Notes: a model not told the origin generated them from the letters alone. 7,976 bases of DNA from an uncultured Eubacteriales bacterium (GCA_902493155.1 CABUOE010000101.1:1-7976), one strand, 5' to 3'. Shown: positions 1 through 6,257, counted from the stretch's first letter. Numbers and translations are program-made.

Positions 1-3000
1 CGCCGTCAGCGTCTTTCAGCTTGTAGCCGTCGTCGGTCTCTTCCCAGGTGTAGTTGTCGTCGGTGGAAGGAGTCTCGGGTTTAGATGGGGTGGTGCTTCC
101 GCCTCCGAAAGATCCACCTCCGCCTATGGAGCTGCCGCCGTCGCCGTAGAGCGAGCCGCCCTGACCGATGGTTCCAGGTGTGGGAGTATCGCTGAAGCCG
201 CCTTCCAGATAGGGAATGGGTTCGGTAAGAGTGCCTTTTACAAACTGATAACAGTAATCATAAAGGTCACGGAAATCTTTTACAGGAGAGTAGGCGAGCT
301 GTGCCATATCGCGGACGCCCTGATACCACGCGCGGTAAACATTGGGACCGTCAAATCCATTTTTTACACCGGAATTGAGATAGTCCAAAAATTGATTATA
401 GCGGAGCGGAGATTGCATAACGCGGCTGTCAAATTCCATCTCCAATCCGATATGGCTGTAGTTTGCAAGCTTTGCGGCATTGTCTACACGAGTCATTCCG
501 CCAGCGCCTGCACTGGTAGCATCCGTTGATTCCTCAAAGAAGTGGTTGGGCTGGAGGGCGACAGCGTCGAATCCTGCTTTGTCCGCCCAGAGAGTGCCGC
601 TGGCGAAGAAGTAGGGAATCCAGTAGAAATGATACCCTGCCTCGTGAATGATGTCAGCAGCATAGAGCCGGGTGTCGACTTCAGTTTCGAGACCTTCCGC
701 TAGCCAGTAGATACCGGCAAAGTCGATGTACTCATAATCTCTGCGTTCCATTTCGCCGATGACCATATCGAGCCACCAGTCGATGAGGTATTTCCAATCC
801 TCTTCCAGAGTGAGGTTCAGGTTTCTGCCGTTTAATGTACCAAAATTTTCGATGCCGGTGTGCACTTCTGGAATGGTGAGAACCAGTTTTACCTTGTAAT
901 TCGGGTCGCCCAAGTCGATAGAAGCCTGTCTGGCGGCTTCGTTTAAGTTGTCGATGTCGCCGCCCTCTTTGAAGGTTTTTTCATAGTACCAGATCCAGTC
1001 TTCGATCTGCGGAGGACCGACATTTGGATCAGGGGTATACGACCGGCCATATTGAGACCAGAGACCCAGCAGCAATACACCGTCGAACATGGTATCTACT
1101 GATTTTCCGTCGTAGTCCACATAGGTGAGATAGGGTTTGTACTGTGCGGGAGACCAGTCGCCAATGTGGTTGCCGGACTCGGCGTCAACGCCGTACCAGC
1201 CGTTGTAGCAAAGGGCCAGGTCGTGGATGCCGCCGGTGGTTTCTTCACTGGGAACCAGATATTCCTGGCCGTTTTCCAAATCGCGGCCGCCTTCAGCTAT
1301 GAGGGCGCCGTCTTTGATGCCGTCGTAACCCATGATTTCGATTTCATCTATCAGGTTCCAGTTACAGATTTGGATGTCGATGCGAACATACCGGCAGGCT
1401 ACCATATCAGCGCCAGCCAAATCCTGAGAAACGCCGTTTGTATCGGTAAAATGCCAGCCAAAGCTGTCCAGCCGGGAGAGCCAGATGTTAGTATCGCGGT
1501 TTTCGGACAGCGGCGTCCACCGCTCGCCGTCCATCGAGGCAAAGGTCAGGATGCGCCAGGGTTTGTTGCCGCCCTTCATGTTGAACTGGAGGCTAGTGAT
1601 GGTTTTGACGTCTTCCAGATCGACGATGATGGTCTTTAACGGCCACAAGTTGTATTTCTGGACATAGTCCTGGCTCTTAAAGCCGAACCATGCAGGGTCG
1701 GCCAGCGAGTCGGTACCTCGGATACCATCGGTCAGCTCGATGCCGTTTGTGTCGGGATAGGTGTTGTCAACGTTTGCGGGAGTGGCGGTGTAGGGTTTGC
1801 CCAACGCCACGTTGTAATGCTCGCCGGGAAGGTTCATGACAAGGCCCGCATCGGAACATTTTCCGCGCTTTCCGACCACTTCAATCTCATCCACCGACAC
1901 GGTTTTGCCGTAGGGGATATCGAATTCTATGCGGAGATAGCGGATGTAGGCTTTTGCAGCTTCTTCCAAGTTGGAGTAGAAGGAGTCGACGCCTCCCTGC
2001 CAGAGGAAGGAAGAAGCGCGGTCACCGGATGCTGTTGCTTCGGTGAATGTTTTCAATGTAATCCATTCAGCATTGTCAGCAGAGACCTTGAATACTACGT
2101 TTTCGGGGCTTCCGGAACCGTCTTTGGTGTGCAGAAGGATCTGGGATACCGAGTTGAAGGAGGGCAAATCAACATTCATGGCGATGTGGTTGTCAGAAGC
2201 ATTGGAGGAAGAATCAAATTCTGTCCAATGCCCATAAAAACCGTCAGTGAGCAAAGAAGCGCTGCCCATGTTAGGCGTGCGGGATAAAGTTACGTTATAT
2301 CCGCTGATCAGGTTGTAGGTCTGGCCGTTGTCGGGCTGAAGCTCGGCGTCGGCGAGGCCGTCGTTTGTTTTGAGAACTTCAATTTCGTCTAAGGCAATGA
2401 CCTGATCCATAGTCATGGTCAGTTTGACATAGCGGCCGGTGACGGGGCTGGAAGACCCGTAATCAAACCGCTGAATGCCGCTGGGGGCTGTAGACCAGTC
2501 TAAATTCTGCCCGGTAAAGTCTTTCCAGTTTACCTTATCGTCGGAATACTCCACCTTGATGGCGGTGGGATACTGGCTCTGGAAGGCGTTAAAGCTCTTG
2601 TAGCCGCCTGCGCCTTCATAGGCGTTATACGCAGTCCATTCGTTGGCGTCCGGGCTGGGAGCGCCTCTTCTGCCGTCGGTGAGTTTTCTGCCGTTGTCGG
2701 GCATAAGGGGCATGAAGTTCCATTGGGTCTCATAATCGCAGCCAAAGGCGATGTTATTGGGATCGGAGTCGGTGATCTCCGCTGGGGGCTGTTTCGGTTC
2801 TGGTTCTTCACGGGGAACCGGCTCTTTGAGCACTTCGATCTCATCCAGGAACACCCAGGAATCATAGACAAATTCCACCTTGATGTACCGGGCGCTGAGA
2901 GGCTGCGGAGAGGTGTATACATAGTTGAAAATGCCGTTTGACGGAATGCTATCGGCTTTGAGGAAGCCCGCTTTGACTCGTTCAAAGCTCTGAGTAGAAC

Positions 3001-5797
3001 CCAGGTCGAGAATCACGTCAAAGGTAGAGGTTTTTTCCTTTAGCTCCTGCCATCCGCCGTTGGTGTTGGAGATGTAGACATGAACTTCTTTGGGACCGGC
3101 TACGCCATCGGCCCGCAGCAGGTTCATGCGGATTTCCTGAAAGGTTTCTACCTGTTCTAAGTCGAGAACCACCTCGGCGTTTTTCTTGCCCTGGTCGTGC
3201 CAGAAGTTGTAGCCAACCCATGCCGGATCCTGAACGGTGACGCTGGCGTATTTGCCGTCGGTCAGCTCTTTGCCGTCTGTGTCGGTATAGGTGTCTGCCG
3301 GATGGTTTGCCGTGTAGGGTTTACCCAAAGCTAGGTTGTTGCCCTCGGGCATGACGGGGCCTCCTGTCAGCACCAGTTTGCCGTAGGGGGACTGGGTAGC
3401 GGTTTTCGCAAACACTTCAATTTCGTCCAGGAAGGTCCATGAGCCGCCGCCAGTGACGGTGATGCGAATCTGGTCGGCGGTAATGGAATCGTCGGCAGTC
3501 AGCGCTACTTCAAAGCGTCCGTTGCCGGATCTGCTGATATTGCCGTTGTAAAGGACGTCCCATTCGTCCTCGGAAGCGAGTTTTCTTTCCACCTGGATGG
3601 CGGCGGGATAGGAAATACCCACGTCGCTGGCCTGCAGCATCCCCACGCTGACCTGCTGGAAAGAAATGGTTTCGTCCAAATCAAATTCCATGCTGAATTT
3701 GGAGACGGTGCCGGTGTGAATACCGACGCTGCCCGTATCGTTCCAACCGGTGGCTTTTACGCCGTCGGTCATTTTGGCCCGCTGGGGGTCCAGATGGGCT
3801 TCGTGGTAATTTTCGTCAACCAGCTCGGTAGCATAGGGGATTCCGGCAATAAGGTTATCCAGTTTTTCGTTTACCGTCAAAACGCAGATATTGCTTTTCG
3901 CCGTGGCGGAGGTTTCCCCTTTTGTATTGGTGACGACCACCCAGTATTCTCCGCTGTCGGAGAGGGCAGCTGCCGCAATGGCGTAAGAAGGACTGTTCTC
4001 CCCGATGGGATCGCCGTCTTTATACCACTGATAGGAAAGGGTGCCGCCGTCGGTGGAGGAAGCGGCGATTTCAAAGGTGACAGCGTCGCCTTCAATGGCG
4101 GCTGCTCTGGAGAAAAGGTCGCTGTGAATGACGGGGGCGACAGCGTCGGCCGTCATGTCGATGACGGTCAAAGCGCAAAGGGCACTTTGTACGCTGTTGG
4201 TCTCTCCGTTGAGGGTATTGGTAACGGTGACAGAGTAGTTTCCGCTGTCGGCAAGAGTCGCCGTCTCGATGGTATAGGAAGGGCTGTTTGTTCCAACGGG
4301 ATTACCGTCCTTGTACCACTGGTAGGAGAGGGAGCCGCCGTCGGCAACCGTGGCTTCCACCGAGAGCGTTACCTCGTCGCCTACGGTGGCGGATTTCATT
4401 TCCGGAAGATTCTGGGTCAGGGCAGGTTTTTGCGCACCGGACTCCACGCCCAGAATATGTATGTCTGTGAGGCAGAGGAAGGAGGAATTGGGGTCCGCGG
4501 CAGGAGTGATGGAAACACGAACCTGCTGTGCGCTGACCGGAGCGCTGGGGAAGTCTACAGTGTAAGTGTAGACGCCTTCCACCTGGTCGGGATTTCCTTC
4601 ACCGGCCGTTACCCAGTTGTTTGCTGCTTCATCAAAATACTCCACCTGATAGTGGGTGGGACCCCAGACGCCGTAACCGCCGTTGATACCCACGATTTCT
4701 ACCTGATACAGATTTTGTTTTTGGGAAAGGTCAAAGGTCAGGATAACAGGATCGCCGCTTGCCCGTTTGCGGTAATGGACGGCGTCGGCGCTCCAGATGC
4801 TGGTGGCGGTTGCGTCGTCGGTGAGTTTGGTGTGGTCTGGGTCCTCATGGCCGCCGTTGTATTCGCTGTCTTCCCAGTTGGTTTCGTAGACGAGGCCTTT
4901 GGCGAAATCCACGGGATCCTTCGGCGCACTGGACTGGGAGACCGTTAAGACGCAAGTCTTGCTGCGAGCATTAGCGGAGCTGCCGTCCAGGGTGTTGGTA
5001 ATTTGAACCTGGTAGCGTCCGCTGTCAGAAAGAGCTGCGCTGTCAATGGTGTATACCGGACTGTTTTCCCCCACGGGTTCGCCGTCTTTCAGCCACTGGT
5101 AGGAGAGGGCGCCGCCGTCGGAGACGGAAGCTTCTACCGAGAGGGTAACCAGGTCGCCCAGCAGAGCGGTTTCCTCCGACGGAAGATTCTTTGTAATAGA
5201 AGGAATCTGCGGGCCGGAAGGAGATTCTCCTTCTTCACCCCAAATTTTAATATCGGTGAGGCAGAGGAAGGTGGGATAGGGCGTTACCGAAATGCGGACC
5301 TGCTGCGCCTTTACCGGCGCGCCGGGCAGGTCAACGATGTAATCGTATACACCTAGTTCGCTGGTAGGGTTGTCTTCGCCCGCCATCACCCAGTCATTTA
5401 TCGCTTCGTCAAAGTACTCCACTTGGTAGTGGGTAGGCGTTTCAACGCCGGATCCGCCGTTGATACCGACGATTTCCACCTGATGCAGGCTGCGTTTCTG
5501 TCCCAGATCAAAGGTGAAAGTAATCGGTTCGCCGCTTTCTCTAAAACGGAAGTGGATGGCGTCGGCGCTCCAGATGCTGGTGGCTGTCGCGTCGTCGGTG
5601 AGTTTAGTGTGGTCAAAATCTTCGTGGCCGCCATTGAATTCACTGTCTTCCCAGTTGGTTTCGTAGGCGAGGCCTTTTGCAAAATCCACCCACTCATCTG
5701 GTGCGCCCAAAACCGTTATCGGTGGAACGCTGTAGAGCAGGCAGGTCCAAACCAGTATCATACTGATCCAGGAACAGATGCGTGGTCTTGCTTTCAT
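1..5797 (-). CDS. Giant secreted multidomain protein with Ig-like, discoidin-like and DUF4855-like domains (3' end missing)
   Basis: One frame stays open from the ATG at 5797 to the left edge (1932 full codons, no stop), so the C-terminus lies outside the window. The order is: signal peptide (residues 1-32), discoidin-like 1 (37-187), Ig-like 1 (196-287), discoidin-like 2 (296-450), Ig-like 2 (456-546), Ig-like 3 (553-643), discoidin-like 3-7 (about 646-796, 821-990, 1014-1142, 1162-1308, 1329-1489), DUF4855-like (about 1505-1855), Gly/Ser linker (1873-1913), then a truncated module. Discoidin-like (F5/8 type C) and Ig-like domains usually bind carbohydrate or act as spacers, so I infer a cell-surface or secreted protein acting on a complex glycan; substrate unknown. 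The start is supported by a Shine-Dalgarno site and by the signal peptide directly after it. The gene appears monocistronic at its 5' end. Frame is consistent at every domain boundary checked. Domain names come from motif recognition, not a search; discoidin-like and Ig-like calls are firm, DUF4855 is good but less certain. Confidence 0.95.
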   Translation of the reverse strand, partial: MKARPRICSWISMILVWTCLLYSVPPITVLGAPDEWVDFAKGLAYETNWEDSEFNGGHEDFDHTKLTDDATATSIWSADAIHFRFRESGEPITFTFDLGQKRSLHQVEIVGINGGSGVETPTHYQVEYFDEAINDWVMAGEDNPTSELGVYDYIVDLPGAPVKAQQVRISVTPYPTFLCLTDIKIWGEEGESPSGPQIPSITKNLPSEETALLGDLVTLSVEASVSDGGALSYQWLKDGEPVGENSPVYTIDSAALSDSGRYQVQITNTLDGSSANARSKTCVLTVSQSSAPKDPVDFAKGLVYETNWEDSEYNGGHEDPDHTKLTDDATATSIWSADAVHYRKRASGDPVILTFDLSQKQNLYQVEIVGINGGYGVWGPTHYQVEYFDEAANNWVTAGEGNPDQVEGVYTYTVDFPSAPVSAQQVRVSITPAADPNSSFLCLTDIHILGVESGAQKPALTQNLPEMKSATVGDEVTLSVEATVADGGSLSYQWYKDGNPVGTNSPSYTIETATLADSGNYSVTVTNTLNGETNSVQSALCALTVIDMTADAVAPVIHSDLFSRAAAIEGDAVTFEIAASSTDGGTLSYQWYKDGDPIGENSPSYAIAAAALSDSGEYWVVVTNTKGETSATAKSNICVLTVNEKLDNLIAGIPYATELVDENYHEAHLDPQRAKMTDGVKATGWNDTGSVGIHTGTVSKFSMEFDLDETISFQQVSVGMLQASDVGISYPAAIQVERKLASEDEWDVLYNGNISRSGNGRFEVALTADDSITADQIRITVTGGGSWTFLDEIEVFAKTATQSPYGKLVLTGGPVMPEGNNLALGKPYTANHPADTYTDTDGKELTDGKYASVTVQDPAWVGYNFWHDQGKKNAEVVLDLEQVETFQEIRMNLLRADGVAGPKEVHVYISNTNGGWQELKEKTSTFDVILDLGSTQSFERVKAGFLKADSIPSNGIFNYVYTSPQPLSARYIKVEFVYDSWVFLDEIEVLKEPVPREEPEPKQPPAEITDSDPNNIAFGCDYETQWNFMPLMPDNGRKLTDGRRGAPSPDANEWTAYNAYEGAGGYKSFNAFQSQYPTAIKVEYSDDKVNWKDFTGQNLDWSTAPSGIQRFDYGSSSPVTGRYVKLTMTMDQVIALDEIEVLKTNDGLADAELQPDNGQTYNLISGYNVTLSRTPNMGSASLLTDGFYGHWTEFDSSSNASDNHIAMNVDLPSFNSVSQILLHTKDGSGSPENVVFKVSADNAEWITLKTFTEATASGDRASSFLWQGGVDSFYSNLEEAAKAYIRYLRIEFDIPYGKTVSVDEIEVVGKRGKCSDAGLVMNLPGEHYNVALGKPYTATPANVDNTYPDTNGIELTDGIRGTDSLADPAWFGFKSQDYVQKYNLWPLKTIIVDLEDVKTITSLQFNMKGGNKPWRILTFASMDGERWTPLSENRDTNIWLSRLDSFGWHFTDTNGVSQDLAGADMVACRYVRIDIQICNWNLIDEIEIMGYDGIKDGALIAEGGRDLENGQEYLVPSEETTGGIHDLALCYNGWYGVDAESGNHIGDWSPAQYKPYLTYVDYDGKSVDTMFDGVLLLGLWSQYGRSYTPDPNVGPPQIEDWIWYYEKTFKEGGDIDNLNEAARQASIDLGDPNYKVKLVLTIPEVHTGIENFGTLNGRNLNLTLEEDWKYLIDWWLDMVIGEMERRDYEYIDFAGIYWLAEGLETEVDTRLYAADIIHEAGYHFYWIPYFFASGTLWADKAGFDAVALQPNHFFEESTDATSAGAGGMTRVDNAAKLANYSHIGLEMEFDSRVMQSPLRYNQFLDYLNSGVKNGFDGPNVYRAWYQGVRDMAQLAYSPVKDFRDLYDYCYQFVKGTLTEPIPYLEGGFSDTPTPGTIGQGGSLYGDGGSSIGGGGSFGGGSTTPSKPETPSTDDNYTWEETDDGYKLKDADG
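59..181 (-). other. Gly/Ser-rich then Pro/Thr/Ser linker
   Basis: Residues about 1873-1913 are low complexity: several Gly-Gly-Ser type runs (SSIGGGGSFGGGS) followed by TTPSKPETPSTDD. Such linkers separate a catalytic or binding domain from a C-terminal anchor. After it, the last 17 visible residues (WEETDDGYKLKDADG region, 1916-1932) look like the beginning of another folded unit, possibly a cell-wall-binding type repeat, but too little is present to name it. Confidence 0.7.
233..1285 (-). other. DUF4855-like domain (possible glycoside-hydrolase-like barrel)
   Basis: Residues about 1505-1855. I recognise the run of motifs of this uncharacterised Firmicutes/Bacteroidetes family: DLALCYNGWYG (1526 on), YLTYVDYDGKSVDTMFDG, KVKLVLTIPEVHTG, FAGIYWLAEGLETE, YHFYWIPYFFASG, AGFDAVALQPNHFFEE and HIGLEMEFDSRVM. 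The alternation of hydrophobic strands ending in acidic or aromatic residues looks like a TIM barrel. Candidate catalytic carboxylates are Glu1644 (IPEVHTG), Glu1701 (YWLAEG) and Glu1786/Glu1788 (GLEMEFD). Enzymatic activity is an inference; the family name is from memory of these motifs and a Pfam search would decide it. Confidence 0.75.
1331..1813 (-). other. Discoidin-like domain 7
   Basis: Residues about 1329-1489. Starts NVALGKPYTA, close to the start of domain 4 (NLALGKPYTA), then ELTDG, DPAWFGF, TIIVDLEDVKTITSLQF (core strand), RWTPLSENRD, CRYVRIDIQICNW and the closing LIDEIEIMG. It lies immediately before the DUF4855-like domain, where it could help position that domain on a polymer. 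Confidence 0.75.
1874..2314 (-). other. Discoidin-like domain 6
   Basis: Residues about 1162-1308. Elements in order: NLISGYNVTLS, LLTDG, IAMNVDLPSFNSVSQILL (core strand), ENVVFKVS, EWITL, AYIRYLRIEFDI and VDEIEVVG. Length and order are normal for the series. It is followed by a short linker containing Cys (GKRGKCSD). Confidence 0.75.
2372..2758 (-). other. Discoidin-like domain 5, lacking a core-strand segment
   Basis: Residues about 1014-1142, only about 129 residues. NNIAFGCDYETQW, LTDG and EWTAYNAYEGAGGYK are followed almost at once by SFNAFQSQYPTAIKVEYSDD. The strand usually found between them (pattern F.V..DL....SF..V..GFL) is missing or collapsed, near residues 1063-1075. The remaining elements are normal: NWKDF, VTGRYVKLTM and ALDEIEVL. 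Confidence 0.75.
2828..3337 (-). other. Discoidin-like domain 4, with an extra core-strand segment
   Basis: Residues about 821-990, roughly 170 residues against about 147 for domains 3 and 6. It has NLALGKPY, LTDG, a normal core strand (AEVVLDLEQVETFQEIRM), KEVHVYIS and WQELKE. Then comes a second core-strand-like segment (residues 925-952, nt 2942-3025, VILDLGSTQSFERVKAGFL) before the usual FNYVYTSPQPLSARYIKVEF and FLDEIEVL end. The extra segment is in frame. Confidence 0.75.
3410..3862 (-). other. Discoidin-like (F5/8 type C-like) domain 3
   Basis: Residues about 646-796. The order of elements is what I take as normal for this subfamily: an N-terminal AGIPY segment, MTDG, core strand FSMEFDLDETISFQQVSVG, then YPAAIQVE, a Trp-containing EWDVL strand, ITADQIRITV and a closing FLDEIEVF. 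It serves as the internal reference for judging domains 4 and 5. Probable beta-sandwich ligand-binding or spacer domain. Confidence 0.8.
3869..4141 (-). repeat. Third Ig-like repeat, without its own discoidin-like partner copy
   Basis: Residues 553-643. It follows Ig-like 2 directly and repeats its motifs: LSYQWYKDG (587-595), ENSPSYAI, DSGEY (614-618), and CVLTV at the end (638-642). So only the Ig half of the module was triplicated. The next domain (from about residue 646) is discoidin-like but clearly diverged from discoidin-like 1 and 2. Confidence 0.85.
4144..4912 (-). repeat. Tandem duplication, copy 2 (discoidin-like 2 + Ig-like 2)
   Basis: Residues 296-551. This is the second copy of the 777-bp module. 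It differs from copy 1 by scattered substitutions and a four-residue longer loop before FLCLTDIHI (AADPNSSF versus YPTF). The Ig-like part has LSYQWYKDG (490-498) and DSGNY (517-521). The two Cys positions of copy 1 are kept (442 and 541). In-frame duplication of binding or spacer domains is common in large secreted glycan-active proteins and lengthens or multiplies the binding surface. Confidence 0.9.
4913..5689 (-). repeat. Tandem duplication, copy 1 (discoidin-like 1 + Ig-like 1)
   Basis: Residues 37-295. The same module recurs 777 bp (259 codons) further along the gene, in frame. The discoidin-like part starts VDFAKGLAYETNW and ends FLCLTDIKIWG. The Ig-like part carries LSYQWLKDG (231-239) and the DSGRY motif (258-262) typical of bacterial I-set-like domains. 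Hand alignment of the first 64 residues of each copy gives 52 identities, and long stretches match at the DNA level (for example around 5559-5580 and 4782-4803), which points to a recent internal duplication. There is one Cys near the end of each domain (179 and 282). Confidence 0.9.
5702..5797 (-). other. Sec signal peptide of the giant protein
   Basis: Residues 1-32 show a basic start (MKARPR), a hydrophobic core rich in Ile, Leu, Val and Trp (about residues 7-24), and a small-residue end (VLGA, residues 29-32) followed by an acidic, polar segment (PDEW). Cleavage probably falls near Gly31/Ala32. Cys19 is not in a convincing lipobox (context WTC-L), so I read this as a signal peptidase I substrate rather than a lipoprotein. 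It puts the rest of the protein outside the membrane. Confidence 0.85.
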
Positions 5798-5805
5798 TTG
5801 TTCAA

Positions 5806-5814
5806 CTCCCCTTT
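5806..5814 (-). promoter_or_regulatory. Shine-Dalgarno site of the giant gene
   Basis: On the minus strand the sequence reads AAAGGGGAG, then eight bases (TTGAACAA), then the ATG at 5797. Spacing is suitable and this fixes the start codon. A second, stronger AGGAGG lies at 5854-5859 with no start codon at a usable distance. Confidence 0.75.
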
Positions 5815-5840
5815 TTATAAATATCTCCTAAAATTATTCA

Positions 5841-5854
5841 GCAGATTATTCTGC
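5841..5854 (-). other. Small hairpin in the leader of the giant gene
   Basis: GCAGA-TTAT-TCTGC is a perfect 5-bp inverted repeat with a 4-base loop. It touches the unused AGGAGG motif at 5854-5859 in the predicted mRNA leader. It could shield the leader or fold over this motif, but it is short and may be chance. Confidence 0.3.
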
Positions 5855-5916
5855 CTCCTACTTCATATATAATACAAAAAAAACGTTATAAAAATAGTCT
5901 TTTTATGATAAAATGG

Positions 5917-5947
5917 TCTATATTTTACAAAAGTAAAATATTGTCAA
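5917..5947 (-). promoter_or_regulatory. Probable sigma-A promoter of the giant gene
   Basis: On the minus strand a perfect -35 box TTGACA lies at 5942-5947. A TATAGA -10-like box is at 5917-5922, with a 19-bp spacer; slightly different -10 alignments with 17-18 bp spacing (AATATA, ATATAG) are also possible. Transcription would start near 5910, giving a leader of about 110 bases. The -35 is convincing, the -10 is less so. Confidence 0.5.
5920..5941. promoter_or_regulatory. Perfect palindrome inside the promoter (candidate operator)
   Basis: ATATTTTAC and GTAAAATAT form perfect 9-bp arms around the 4-base centre AAAA. The palindrome sits between the -35 and -10 boxes of the giant gene's promoter, overlapping the -10, where a dimeric repressor would block RNA polymerase. 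I cannot assign it to a known regulator family. Confidence 0.45.
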
Positions 5948-6029
5948 GTATAAAGCCAAATGGTGATAACTCAGAAATAGCATGGGGGAAAGGTATAGAC
6001 GACAAAACAGTTAGCTGGCTGGAGTGAAA

Positions 6030-6092
6030 ATGACCAGTTTTGAAAAAAATTATGCCGTCGGTACAGATCTCTTTTTAAATAGAAGAAACTGA
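6030..6092 (+). CDS. Possible 20-residue small ORF
   Basis: The ATG at 6030 follows GGAG at 6021-6024 with a 5-base gap, a good Shine-Dalgarno arrangement. The peptide begins MTSFEKNYAVGTDLF and ends in TGA at 6090-6092. It has no signal peptide or membrane segment and I recognise no family. Its stop lies inside the 5' arm of the hairpin at 6087-6111. A weak promoter (TTGTCA at 5941-5946 with GATAAC-like sequence at 5965-5970) could drive it. It could be a leader peptide, the remnant of a lost regulator gene, or chance. Confidence 0.25.
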   Translation: MTSFEKNYAVGTDLFLNRRN

Positions 6093-6111
6093 GAAAATTC
6101 GTTTTTCAGTT
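6087..6111. other. Hairpin: 10-bp stem, 5-base loop
   Basis: The arms AACTGAGAAA and TTTTTCAGTT pair over ten positions with one G-T wobble, loop ATTCG. There is no T run directly after it on the plus strand, so it is not a standard intrinsic terminator in that direction. On the minus strand it is followed by a T-containing but broken tract. It overlaps the stop of the 20-codon ORF. Confidence 0.4.
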
Positions 6112-6161
6112 GGTCAATATTCCCAATATGATCCAAAAAATTCGGTAATCTTTATGAACAA

Positions 6162-6206
6162 TTTTTTGCAAAAAAGGGTTTTCATTTTTTTTTAAACCGC
6201 TATAAT
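6162..6206 (+). promoter_or_regulatory. Probable promoter of the ABC transporter gene, with upstream palindrome
   Basis: A perfect -10 box TATAAT lies at 6201-6206, with TTTTCA at 6179-6184 as a 4-of-6 match to the -35 consensus and 16-bp spacing. Directly upstream is a perfect 14-bp palindrome TTTTTTGCAAAAAA (6162-6175), and the spacer has a long T tract. The palindrome could be an operator or an AT-rich UP-type element. The leader to the ATG at 6442 would be about 230 bases. Confidence 0.5.
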
Positions 6207-6257
6207 AGATTAAAACCAGACGGAACTTATGAGATTTCTGTCGGTTTATGCTGCGGA

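Noticed and set aside
1166..2287. Plus-strand open frames of about 157 and 156 codons
   Set aside because: They are opposite discoidin-like domains 6-7 and the start of the DUF4855-like domain, which make clear protein sense on the minus strand. No ribosome sites or motifs support them.
2530..3221. Minus-strand open frames in other phases (151 and 67 codons)
   Set aside because: They are out-of-phase readings of discoidin-like domains 4-5. They were considered as evidence of a frameshift behind the odd domain layout, but the main frame is continuous there and both odd segments keep their family pattern in that frame.
3716..4948. 410-codon open frame on the plus strand starting MNTDAARIVPTGG
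   Set aside because: It lies wholly opposite the Ig/discoidin part of the giant gene. Its protein has no recognisable domain, is Gly/Val/Phe-rich, and repeats only because the sense-strand modules repeat. It is an antisense shadow.
5003..5872. Plus-strand open frames (117 and 149 codons) opposite the start of the giant gene
   Set aside because: They mirror the duplicated modules, and the second runs through the giant gene's start and leader. The sense frame has a signal peptide and known domains, so these are shadows.
5888..5906. ATAAAAA/TTTTTAT inverted repeat as a terminator or operator
   Set aside because: Seven A/T-only pairs in a very AT-rich stretch are expected by chance, and there is no GC stem.
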